Shown one piece after another: positions 54,004-62,558 of a stretch of DNA of 64,000 nt. Under the pieces are notes generated by a model, which was not told the DNA's origin, searched no databases, and worked only from the letters and a program-made list of their open reading frames with translations. The number at the start of each line of letters is the position of its first letter. Position 1 is the first letter of the stretch. Source of the stretch: Streptomyces sp. NBC_00683 (GTDB taxonomy: Bacteria > Actinomycetota > Actinomycetes > Streptomycetales > Streptomycetaceae). Location of the stretch: positions 2,294,001 through 2,358,000 of the forward strand of contig NZ_CP109013.1 in assembly GCF_036226745.1 (NCBI RefSeq). The letters run 5' to 3'. Made by a program: the position numbers and the translations under genes.

Positions 54004-54780
54004 ATGACCGAGGCTGCCGCCCGGCGCACGCCCGGAGCACCTTGCTGGGTGAGTCTGATCGTGCACGGCCTGACCGCGACCCAGGAGTTCTACGGCAATC
54101 TGTTCGGCTGGGAGTTCCGGCCGGGACCCGAAGAGCTCGGGCCGTATGTCCGCGCGCTGCTTCACGGGAAGGAAGTCGCGGGCATCGGCCAGCTTCCCCC
54201 TGACCGCCACCTGCCGATCGCCTGGACCACCTATCTCGCCACCGAGGACGCCGATCTCACCGCGGAGGTGATCCGCGCCTGCGGTGGAACGGTCGCCGTC
54301 GGGCCGATCGTCGCCGGGAGCGCGGGCCGCCTCGCCATCGCCTCGGACCCGAGCGGAGCGGTCTTCGGCATCTGGCAGGCCGCCGCGCACGTCGGTACGG
54401 CCCTGGCGGGCGAACCCGGAACCCCTGTCTGGAACGAGCTGGTGACACGCGAGACGTCCTCGGTCGCCAAGTTCTACCAGGCCGTGTTCGGGTTCGAGTT
54501 GGAGGCGGTCGTCTCGGCCGACTTCGACTACCAGACCCTGCATCTGGAAGGCCGCCCCGTGGCGGCTCTCCACGGGGTGGGCCATGCGCTGCCGCGCGAC
54601 CGGGGGCCGCACTGGATGACCTATTTCGAGGTGTCCGACACGGACGACGCCGCCGCGCGTGTGGTGGAGCTCGGCGGACATGTCCTGCAGCCGCCGCGAG
54701 AGGGATCGAGCGGGCGGCTCGCCACGGTCGCGGACCCGGAGGGCGCGGTGTTCACGATCGTGCGGTCGGCGGACCGCTGA
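54004..54780 (+). CDS. VOC-family protein, two glyoxalase-like modules
   Basis: 258 residues forming two VOC halves (about 8-125 and 135-256). Each ends with a similar SDPSGAVFGIW / ADPEGAVFTIV strand. Start ATG 54004 behind GGAGAGAGAAG. Family includes glyoxalases, dioxygenases and antibiotic-binding proteins; the metal-ligand set is incomplete by eye, so the activity is not predicted. Confidence 0.88.
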   Translation: MTEAAARRTPGAPCWVSLIVHGLTATQEFYGNLFGWEFRPGPEELGPYVRALLHGKEVAGIGQLPPDRHLPIAWTTYLATEDADLTAEVIRACGGTVAVGPIVAGSAGRLAIASDPSGAVFGIWQAAAHVGTALAGEPGTPVWNELVTRETSSVAKFYQAVFGFELEAVVSADFDYQTLHLEGRPVAALHGVGHALPRDRGPHWMTYFEVSDTDDAAARVVELGGHVLQPPREGSSGRLATVADPEGAVFTIVRSADR

Positions 54781-54832
54781 GCCCGGCCCGGGCCACGCCG
54801 GTCACATCCCGCGCCACGGTGTTCCCGGCCGG

Positions 54833-55630
54833 TCAGGCGCCTCCCAGCAGCCCGCCGAGCAGTCCTCCCAGCAGATCGCCGAGCGGCCCGCCGGACGGGG
54901 CCTCGGCCTCCGGGCCCTGGGTGTCGTCACCACCGCCGGCCGGAGTGCCTGCTCCGGAGCCGCTGCCGGTCTCCGGAGCGGGCGCCGAAGGCACGCTCGG
55001 GGATTCCTCGCCGCCCCCACCGGTCTGCGTGTTCCCGCCGGATGCGGGGGCGGACGTCTGGGGTACTGACGTGGGCGCGGCGGGCCTCACGTCCACGGCG
55101 GGGATGCCCGCGGGGCCGGAGGACGCTTCGAGCGGCCGCTGAACGGTGGGCCGCCCGGCCGCCGACAGGCGTGCCTGATCAGGTGTCACCGGACCGGGCG
55201 TTCCGAGCGCGGCTTCGGCGGCCGAGGCCGCACCGTCCTCGTCCTGGGACTCAGCCGGTCGCTCTCCCACCTCACGTTCCAGGCCCATCGCCCGGGGCAG
55301 CTGGAAGAAGGGTGCGCTGGAGTCGCCTCCCACCAGCGCGGCGACCACGGTCGTGGCGTAGCAGGTGCAGCAGAGCGCGGTGATGGTCCCTGCACGACGC
55401 CAGGAACGGCTGCGCTTCCCGGTGTTGTCGACGAAGACCGGCCGGGCGGGCGACACAACGGTGCGGGAGACCGAGCCGTCACCGGACGCGGCCACGGCGG
55501 ATGCCCTGCCGTTCACTGCCGAGTCACGGACTCTTTTCGCACCGCCGTCGCATCGAGGGTTCGCGCCCTGACGTCTGCCCGTTTCATCACCTGTGGTTTT
55601 TTCGCCCCGTACGCTCCGTGCGTCGGTCAT
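54833..55630 (-). CDS. Hypothetical single-span membrane protein with Gly/Leu C-terminal repeats
   Basis: About 265 residues. Polar N-terminus (~85 residues), one hydrophobic segment with clustered cysteines (ALCCTCYATTVVAALVG, about 85-105), then a Pro/Ala/Gly/Ser-rich extracellular stretch ending in LLGGLLGGLLGGA. No domain recognised. ATG 55630 is the likeliest start, ribosome site weak. Convergent with the VOC gene. May be envelope-linked; unproved. Confidence 0.65.
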   Translation of the reverse strand: MTDARSVRGEKTTGDETGRRQGANPRCDGGAKRVRDSAVNGRASAVAASGDGSVSRTVVSPARPVFVDNTGKRSRSWRRAGTITALCCTCYATTVVAALVGGDSSAPFFQLPRAMGLEREVGERPAESQDEDGAASAAEAALGTPGPVTPDQARLSAAGRPTVQRPLEASSGPAGIPAVDVRPAAPTSVPQTSAPASGGNTQTGGGGEESPSVPSAPAPETGSGSGAGTPAGGGDDTQGPEAEAPSGGPLGDLLGGLLGGLLGGA

Positions 55631-56137
55631 TGTCGCGCTGCGTATGCCCACGTGCGTCTCCACCTGTGTCTGTCTGCCTGCCGGACCGCTCGCCGGCAGG
55701 GCTCGTCCGTTGCCGGGGTCCGCGCCACGCGCACGCCGAAGAGGTCCGGCAACGGTGCCGGACCCGTCCCCTCCCCTAGCTGTTCGGATCCAAATGCCCT
55801 GTGGACTGGTCCGATTGGCCGGTAACCGGACAACTGCCGATCGCACCCACGGGTAACGGGTCCTGTCCCCTCAGGCTACGCGAACTGGGAGTACATAAAG
55901 GCGAGTTGGCGCCTGCGCCGACGAGCACCGACCCGCGGCGGACCACCATCGTGCGGAAGCGGGCGATCAGGCCATCGGGCATGTCCGTGGAGAGGTCGTT
56001 CCTCGGAGGACGGTCACCGGAGCCCGGGCGCGCATGCGTGGCGAATAGGCGTCATTGGCGCAATCCGGCCACCCGGAACTGTCGCCAGTGGCCGTGGCAT
56101 ACGCAAGCATCCCGGTCACGACTGCAATGGAACCGGA
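55631..56137 (+). promoter_or_regulatory. Region upstream of the S8 protease gene
   Basis: 507 bp with no gene. Only moderately GC rich in its last 150 bp. I see no strong palindrome. Contains promoters for both divergent genes presumably. Confidence 0.35.
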
Positions 56138-59100
56138 GTGAACCCCATCATGCGACCAACACGTAGAAGACCGGTGCGCGCGGCGCTTGGCAGTACCGCG
56201 GTCGCCGCCACGATCGTGGTCTCGGCGATCAGCCCGGTGGCACCGGCCGCGGCCGAGTCCACGGGGCGTGCCGATGACGCGGCCCGAAAGCCCGCCGCTG
56301 CCGCCCGGTCGACCAATGCTGCCGTCACCCTGCTCACCGGCGACACCGTCAACGTCACCACGGCGGGCGGCCGTACGTCGGTGACGGCCGCTCCCGGGGA
56401 TCGGCAAGCCACGTCGTTCCAGAGCGAGACGACGCCGGACGGCGACGTGTACGTCTACCCGGACAGCGCACTCGGCGGCATCGCCTCCGGCAAGCTCGAC
56501 CGTGAACTCTTCAACGTCACCGGGCTGATGGCCGCCGGGTACGACGACGCCCACCGCGCCACCATCCCCGTCATCGTCAGTTACGGGGACGAGCCCTCGG
56601 CCCGCACGCTCGACACGCGGACCGAGACCCTCGCCGACGCGAGCGCACGCCCCCTGACCTCCATCGACGCGGCGGCCACCTCGCTCGGCAAGAAGGACAC
56701 GGCCGCGTTCTTCGACGCGCTCGGTACCGGCGACGACCAGCCCGCGAAGGCCGCCCGCGAGATAACGAAGGTGTGGCTCGACCAGCAGGTCAAGCCGCTC
56801 CTCGAGAAGAGCGTGCCGCAGATCGGCGCGCCCGACGCCTGGGCCGCCGGATACGACGGCAAGGGTGTGAAGGTCGCCGTCCTCGACACCGGGGCCGACC
56901 TCGACCACCCGGACCTGGCAGGCAGGATCTCCGCCTCGGAGAGCTTCGTGCCGACCGAGACCGTCCCTGACAAGCAGGGGCACGGCACACACGTCGCGGC
57001 GACCATCGCGGGCTCGGGCGCCGCCTCCGGCGGGCTCCGCAAGGGTGTCGCCCCCGGCGCCGACCTGATCGTCGGGAAGGTCCTCAGCAACAGCGGTTCC
57101 GGTGACTCCTCATGGGTGCTCGCCGGTATGGAGTGGGCCGCCGCGCAGGGCGCCGATGTCATCAGCATGAGCCTCGGTGGTGAGGGCACCCCCAACGACG
57201 TCCTCAGCCAGGCCGTCAACCGGCTAAGCGAGCAGTACGGCACCCTGTTCGTCATCGCCGCCGGGAACGCGGGACCCGCCGCAGGCACGGTCCGGTCGCC
57301 CGGCCTCGCAGCGAAGGCACTGACCGTCGGCGCCGTCGACAGCGACGACAAGGTGGCACTCTTCTCCAGCCGAGGACCCGGTAACAGCGGCGGGTCACTG
57401 AAGCCCGAGATCTCCGCGCCGGGCGTCGGCATCGTCGCCGCGCGCGCCGCCGGCACCAGCCTGGGCACGCCCGTCGACGACAACTACACCTCGCTCAGCG
57501 GCACCTCGATGGCCACCCCGCATGTCGCCGGTGCCGCGGCGATCATGGCGCAGATCCACCCCGACATGAACGGCGAGCAGCTCAAGAACGCCCTGGCCAG
57601 CACCGCGAAGAATCTCCCCGTGGTCACCCCCTTCGAAGAGGGCGCGGGCCGCGTCGACCTCACCAACGGCATCAGGTCGACGGTCTTCGCCGGCGCCAAG
57701 GCCGACTTCGGTACGTTCATCGCCTCCGACACGCCGACGGATCCCCTGAACCGCACCATCACGTACACCAACATCGGCGACAAGGACGTCACGCTGTCCC
57801 TCGGGCTCGACATGGACCGCGGTGTCGACACGGTCAAGGACGAGGTCCGCCTCTCCTCCGGCACCGTCACCGTGCCCGCTCACGGCACCGCCGATGTGAC
57901 GCTCTCCGTCGACCAGTACCTCGGTGCGTACAGCTACCACAGTGGCTTCGTGCACGCCACCGCCGACGGCGCCCGGCTCGTCACGGCGGTCGGCTACATC
58001 AGGTGGGCGCCGCAGGCGGATGTCACGGTCCACCTGGCCGACCGCAACGGCAAGGCGCCCGCGCTGGCGCAGATCCAGGTGTTCGACATGGTCACCGACG
58101 ACGTCGTGTTCCGCAGCGCGACCCTGCAGAACCAGGACTCGTACTCCGTCACCGTTCCCAAGGGCCGCTACTCGGTGATCGCCCGGCTCCGCACGGACGT
58201 GAACGGCACGGAGTCCGCCTCCGACTTCTACGCCGAGCCCGAGATCGACCTGGCCAGGGACATGGAGGTCAGCATCGACGCCCGCAAGGCCGTCGACGTG
58301 AGGGCACATGTGGCCGACGAGAAGCGGCCGACGGCCGACTCCTGGTACTCGACGTCGCTGACGCGCACCCGTCCGGGGAACTTCGTCGGCTCGCTGACCA
58401 GCTACGGCCTCGCCGGGGACCGGGTCGTCACCGAAGGCGTCATCCCGTCGGAGTCGACGGCCGAGACGGGCACGCTCACCTTCGGCCGGGACGCCGGACT
58501 CCGTGACCCGCTGGTCACCGCCGAGGCGGACCTGCCGGGCTCGGACCGCCTGAGCATCGTGACCCCCGCTCTGGGTATGCGGAAGGACACCTCGCGCCGC
58601 CTCAAGTCGGTCCTGGCAGGCGGCGGTTCGGACGCCGACTACTCCGGACGCGACGTACGCGGCCGGCTGGCTGTGGTCACCACCATGGCCGTCGACGTGT
58701 CGAAGCTCGTCGACACGGCGGTGGCCAAGGGCGCAGCCGGTGTGCTGATCGCCCGTCCCGAACCGGGTTCCGGGGCGATCACGGACACCGAGGGCCGCAG
58801 GATCCCCGTCTTCGCGACCACCCGGGCCTCCAGCCGGCAGTTGCTGCGCGAACTGGCCCGCAGGCCCGTCACGGTGGAGGTGGCCACGCGTGCCGAGAGC
58901 CGCTTCACCTACCTCGTCCCCCTCGCCTTCCAGGGCGCCCTGCCCGCCAAGCCCGTCATGACCACCTACAAGAAGCAGTACGCCGTCACGGAGAACCACT
59001 TCTACAGCGACCTCGAACCACGCCTCGCCAACGAGACGATGAGCGCCTGGCACCCGTGGGGCGGTTACGCCTTCCGCACCAAGGCCTACCTGAACGCCCC

Positions 59101-59938
59101 CGCCACCCGGCAGGACTACGTGTACGCGCCCGACATGACGTACCAGCAGTCCGTCCACTCCGGTCGGCCGGGCACCGAGATGCGCGAGCCCGTCGCCTCC
59201 TTCAAGGCCGGTCAGAAACGCGAGCGGGACTGGTACCGCGGGCCCGTCCATGCCGCGACGCCTCGGCTCACGGCGTGCGGGTTCTGCCGCACCCCGGAGC
59301 GGCTCAGCTTCGCGTACACGACTGCCGGAGACTCCGAGTCATCGCACTGGGGGATGTACGGCGCGACGGCGATGACGGCTCGCTACTACCGCAACGACAC
59401 AAAGATCGACAAGCTCGCGGAGCTGCTCGTTCCCGAGGAAGCCACCTACCGGATGGAGTACGACGTCACCCGGGCCCTGGGCTCGGGCGTCCGGCTCGGC
59501 ACGGAGCAGAAGACGGCCTGGACGTTCCGCTCGGCCGCGCCGAAGGGTGTCCAGTCCGAGGAGTGCCACGAAGCGTACGGGAACCCGACGGACTGCTCGA
59601 CCCTGCCGGTGATCCTCACCGGCTTCGACGTGCCGGTGGACGTGTTCAACCGGGCCGATGCGGGCAAGCGGTTCGGATTCACGCTCACCACCTCCCGCCA
59701 GGCCGGATACACCGGGGACAAGGACATCGCCGGTGCCAAGGTCTCCGTCTCCTACGACGACGGCGCCACCTGGCGTGACGCCGACGTAGTGGTCGGCGAC
59801 GACGGGAGCCACCGCGTGAGCGTCCGCCACCCGAGCCGTGCGGAGACCAACGGCTTCGTGGCCCTGCGCGTCGAGGTGTGGGACGACGCGGGCAACCGCA
59901 CGACGCAGACCATCGAGCGGGCGTACGCCCTGGACTGA
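56138..59938 (+). CDS. Secreted S8 (subtilisin-like) serine protease, large
   Basis: 1266 residues. Signal peptide (RRRPVRAALGSTAVAATIVV core, cleavage about AAAES, residue 38-40), propeptide to ~215, catalytic domain ~225-520 with D250 (VAVLDTGAD), H282 (GHGTHVAA), oxyanion Asn in IAAGNAGP and S457 (SGTSMATPHVAG). The remaining ~740 residues are beta-rich, with a PA-like insert (about 835-925; AKGAAGVLIARPEPG) and a CGFC pair near 1050. GTG 56138 is used; ATG 56150 is an alternative. Typical of streptomycete extracellular proteases; target unknown. Confidence 0.94.
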   Translation: MNPIMRPTRRRPVRAALGSTAVAATIVVSAISPVAPAAAESTGRADDAARKPAAAARSTNAAVTLLTGDTVNVTTAGGRTSVTAAPGDRQATSFQSETTPDGDVYVYPDSALGGIASGKLDRELFNVTGLMAAGYDDAHRATIPVIVSYGDEPSARTLDTRTETLADASARPLTSIDAAATSLGKKDTAAFFDALGTGDDQPAKAAREITKVWLDQQVKPLLEKSVPQIGAPDAWAAGYDGKGVKVAVLDTGADLDHPDLAGRISASESFVPTETVPDKQGHGTHVAATIAGSGAASGGLRKGVAPGADLIVGKVLSNSGSGDSSWVLAGMEWAAAQGADVISMSLGGEGTPNDVLSQAVNRLSEQYGTLFVIAAGNAGPAAGTVRSPGLAAKALTVGAVDSDDKVALFSSRGPGNSGGSLKPEISAPGVGIVAARAAGTSLGTPVDDNYTSLSGTSMATPHVAGAAAIMAQIHPDMNGEQLKNALASTAKNLPVVTPFEEGAGRVDLTNGIRSTVFAGAKADFGTFIASDTPTDPLNRTITYTNIGDKDVTLSLGLDMDRGVDTVKDEVRLSSGTVTVPAHGTADVTLSVDQYLGAYSYHSGFVHATADGARLVTAVGYIRWAPQADVTVHLADRNGKAPALAQIQVFDMVTDDVVFRSATLQNQDSYSVTVPKGRYSVIARLRTDVNGTESASDFYAEPEIDLARDMEVSIDARKAVDVRAHVADEKRPTADSWYSTSLTRTRPGNFVGSLTSYGLAGDRVVTEGVIPSESTAETGTLTFGRDAGLRDPLVTAEADLPGSDRLSIVTPALGMRKDTSRRLKSVLAGGGSDADYSGRDVRGRLAVVTTMAVDVSKLVDTAVAKGAAGVLIARPEPGSGAITDTEGRRIPVFATTRASSRQLLRELARRPVTVEVATRAESRFTYLVPLAFQGALPAKPVMTTYKKQYAVTENHFYSDLEPRLANETMSAWHPWGGYAFRTKAYLNAPATRQDYVYAPDMTYQQSVHSGRPGTEMREPVASFKAGQKRERDWYRGPVHAATPRLTACGFCRTPERLSFAYTTAGDSESSHWGMYGATAMTARYYRNDTKIDKLAELLVPEEATYRMEYDVTRALGSGVRLGTEQKTAWTFRSAAPKGVQSEECHEAYGNPTDCSTLPVILTGFDVPVDVFNRADAGKRFGFTLTTSRQAGYTGDKDIAGAKVSVSYDDGATWRDADVVVGDDGSHRVSVRHPSRAETNGFVALRVEVWDDAGNRTTQTIERAYALD

Positions 59939-59959
59939 CCCGGCGAGCAGTTCTGCAGG

Positions 59960-59987
59960 CGCTCGGCTGGGTTTTCCCGGCCGAGCG
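59960..59987. terminator. Terminator between S8 protease and thymidine kinase genes
   Basis: CGCTCGGCTGGG (59960-59971) pairs with CCCGGCCGAGCG (59976-59987) apart from one T/G mismatch, with a TTTT loop. Convergent genes flank it. Confidence 0.82.
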
Positions 59988-60014
59988 TTCTGCATGGGTG
60001 GCCGTTGACAGCGT

Positions 60015-60665
60015 TCAGTCGGAGCCCACCGGCAGGACGTCCGGCGAGAGCGCGCCGGCGTGGACGGAGCCGCTCGTCATACGGCGACGATGGTGACGCC
60101 GGCACAACACCTCGTAGCCGACTTCCGCAGCGGGGCTGCTCACGTCACCGACAACGACCTGCTCACCTTCCACCACCATCTCGCCGCCCACCGTGCGGGC
60201 ATTGTGCGTGGCACGCGCCCCGCACCAGCACAGCGCCTCCACCTGCAGCGTCTCCACGCGGTCCGCCAGCTCGAACAGCCGTCGCGAGCCCGGGAAGAGC
60301 TTCGTGCGGAAGTCGGTGGTGATACCGAAGGAAAAGACGTCCAGGTCCAGGTCATCCACGATGCGCGCCAGCTGGTCGATCTGCGCCGGCTCCAGGAACT
60401 GCGCCTCGTCCACGATCAAGTAGTCGACCCTGCCGCCCTGCGACACCCGGTCGACGACGTAGGCGTACAGATTCATACCCGCCACCGCCTCGACCGCCTC
60501 CGTCACCAGCCCGAGCCGGGAAGAGAGCTTCCCCTCCCCCGCCCGGTCATCCCGGGTGAAGTTCAGGCCCTGCAGCCCTCTCGCCGACCGGTTGTGCGCA
60601 ATCTGCAGCGCGAGCGTGCTCTTTCCGCAGTCCATCGTTCCGGAGAAGAACACAAGCTCGGGCAT
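60015..60665 (-). CDS. tdk: Thymidine kinase (TK1 type)
   Basis: 216 residues. P-loop FFSGTMDCGKSTLALQ, Walker B-like LIVDEAQFLEP, and zinc-site CWCGARATHNART plus a later CRRHHRR. Salvages thymidine to dTMP. ATG start. Third gene of a run with the phosphatase and DUF5998. The last ~20 residues (SVHAGALSPDVLPVGSD) are extra. Confidence 0.95.
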   Translation of the reverse strand: MPELVFFSGTMDCGKSTLALQIAHNRSARGLQGLNFTRDDRAGEGKLSSRLGLVTEAVEAVAGMNLYAYVVDRVSQGGRVDYLIVDEAQFLEPAQIDQLARIVDDLDLDVFSFGITTDFRTKLFPGSRRLFELADRVETLQVEALCWCGARATHNARTVGGEMVVEGEQVVVGDVSSPAAEVGYEVLCRRHHRRRMTSGSVHAGALSPDVLPVGSD

Positions 60666-60713
60666 GAGAAGTTGAGCGCCTTTCGGGTCGTACGTAGTGG
60701 GGTCGGGAGGGAG

Positions 60714-61901
60714 TTACGAGCGTACTTCGAGGAGCGGGACGAGTTGCTCCGCAGGGGTCAGCGAACCGTGCATGCCGGCCATCACGGACTCATGGGGCTC
60801 GTTGACCGACGCGGTGATCACCACGTCGTCGTGCGCGGCGGCCACCACGTCTCCGATCCTGCCACGGACCCGCTCGTCGATCCGCGGGCCGAACCAGCCC
60901 GCCGCGATCGCCTCTTCCCGGCTCGCCACCCAGAACTGCTCGCCGAGTACCTCGCGCCAGACGGTCAGGACATCGTTCTGCGCCCCGGGGACCGCGTACA
61001 CATGACGGGCCCGGCCTTCCCCGCCGAGCAGGGCGACCCCGGCGCGGAGCTCCCAGTCCTCGTCGAAGTCGATCCTGGACTGCTCGTCGAACGGGATGTC
61101 GATCATGCCGTGGTCGGCGGTGATGTACAGCGCCGAGCGGGGCGGCAGCTGCTCGGCCAGTCGCCGGGCCAGCCCGTCGACATACATCACCTGGCCCCGC
61201 CAGGCGTCGGAGTCGACGCCGAAGCGGTGACCCTTGCCGTCGACCTCGCTGTAGTACGTGTAGACGAGCGACCTGTCACCGGCGGCGAGCCGCTCCGCGG
61301 CCAGGTCCATCCGGTCCTCGCCGGAGAGCCGGCCGAGGAACGAGCCTCCGCTGAGCGCGACCTTGGTGAGCGGGGTCTGCTCGAACGTGGGTGCGGAGAC
61401 CTGGGCCGTGCGCACACCTGCCGCGTCGGCGAGCTGGAAGACGGTGGGGTACGGCTGCCAGACCTTGGGCTCGGTCCAGGGCCTCCAGCGGAGCTGGTTC
61501 ATCAGCTCGCCGGTCTCCGGATTGCGCGCGGTGTAGCCGGGAAGGCCGTGCTCGCCGGGCGCCAGCCCCGTACCGACGGAGGCGAGCGAGGTCGCCGTGG
61601 TGGACGGGAAGCCCGACGTGATCGGGCGGCCCGTGCCGCCGCGGGACGTGGGGAGCAGCGAGTGCAGGAAGGGCGCCTCGTCCGGGTGTGCCTTGATCTG
61701 CTCCCAGCCGAGTCCGTCGATGAGGAAGACGCAGTTCCGGTCGGCGGGGGTCAGTTCCGCGAGCGTTGCCTCGAACCCGGGTACGCCCTGCCCCGCGGCG
61801 ATCGTCGGGAGCAGGTCCGCGAGCGAGCCGCTGCCGTACTCGGGAACGGGAGCGCTGTCGAGAGCGAGCAGAACGGGGTCCTGCCAGGCCGGGTGGGCCA
61901 T
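60714..61901 (-). CDS. Alkaline phosphatase superfamily (nucleotide pyrophosphatase/phosphodiesterase) protein
   Basis: 395 residues, no signal peptide. Metal-site Asp in VFLIDGLGWEQ, nucleophile Thr/Ser in FPSTTATSLASVGTG, and metal ligands ADHGM and HGSLTPAEQLVPL. A cytoplasmic phosphodiesterase of the PhnA/NPP type is plausible; substrate unknown. Overlaps DUF5998 stop by one base (TGATG). Confidence 0.9.
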   Translation of the reverse strand: MAHPAWQDPVLLALDSAPVPEYGSGSLADLLPTIAAGQGVPGFEATLAELTPADRNCVFLIDGLGWEQIKAHPDEAPFLHSLLPTSRGGTGRPITSGFPSTTATSLASVGTGLAPGEHGLPGYTARNPETGELMNQLRWRPWTEPKVWQPYPTVFQLADAAGVRTAQVSAPTFEQTPLTKVALSGGSFLGRLSGEDRMDLAAERLAAGDRSLVYTYYSEVDGKGHRFGVDSDAWRGQVMYVDGLARRLAEQLPPRSALYITADHGMIDIPFDEQSRIDFDEDWELRAGVALLGGEGRARHVYAVPGAQNDVLTVWREVLGEQFWVASREEAIAAGWFGPRIDERVRGRIGDVVAAAHDDVVITASVNEPHESVMAGMHGSLTPAEQLVPLLEVRS

Positions 61902-62497
61902 CAGCGGCCGGTCGCCGCGGTCGCGGCCGTTGCCTCGGAGAGGGCCTGGGCGAAGGCCAGGGTCTGGCGCACGGTGTCCGGTCCGTCACCGGCCTCGCTG
62001 ACCCGCAGGCTCAGGTCGTCGGCGGTGGAACTGCCCGTGTAGCCGTGGTCGGCTTCGCAGTTGGGGTCGCCGCAGGCGGCGGGCTCGAGGTCGATCCGGG
62101 AGACCGCGCCCCAGCCGATGGTCAGGACGACCTCGCGGGGCAGGGTGCCGGGCACGTACTTCTCGGGGTCGGCGACCACGCGGCTGACCACGACGGAGGA
62201 GATCCGGTCGAGCTTGACCGACTCGGTGGACGTGGTGGCGTACGGCGTCGGGGAGCTGGTGTCGGCGGCCTGCTCGTCGGTGTGGCTGACGATGAAGCGG
62301 GTGTCCGTCAGGACCAGGACCGTGACATGGCGACGCACCTCGTTGGAGTCGAAGGTGGTCTCCTGGTGCACCAGGTACGACGCGACAGGCTCACCGCCGA
62401 CGGCGGCCTCCACCGCCTCGGCCACGAGGGCCGGGTAGTAGCCGCTGCGCTCGATCGCCGCGCGCAGCCCCTGGGTCGTCGTACCGGTCTTTGCCAT
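61901..62497 (-). CDS. DUF5998 family protein
   Basis: About 198 residues from ATG 62497 (an ATG at 62506 is possible). Ser/Thr/Val-rich beta domain (SNEVRRHVTVLVLTDTRFIV, GTLPREVVLTIGWGAVSRID), with CGDPNCEADHGY Cys pair near 145. No function known. Coupled to the phosphatase. Confidence 0.85.
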   Translation of the reverse strand: MAKTGTTTQGLRAAIERSGYYPALVAEAVEAAVGGEPVASYLVHQETTFDSNEVRRHVTVLVLTDTRFIVSHTDEQAADTSSPTPYATTSTESVKLDRISSVVVSRVVADPEKYVPGTLPREVVLTIGWGAVSRIDLEPAACGDPNCEADHGYTGSSTADDLSLRVSEAGDGPDTVRQTLAFAQALSEATAATAATGR

Positions 62498-62558
62498 ACG
62501 GACCATCCTACGGGGGGCCGGTGGCTGCCGGGGACGCCGTGGTGAGGTCCGGGGGCAG

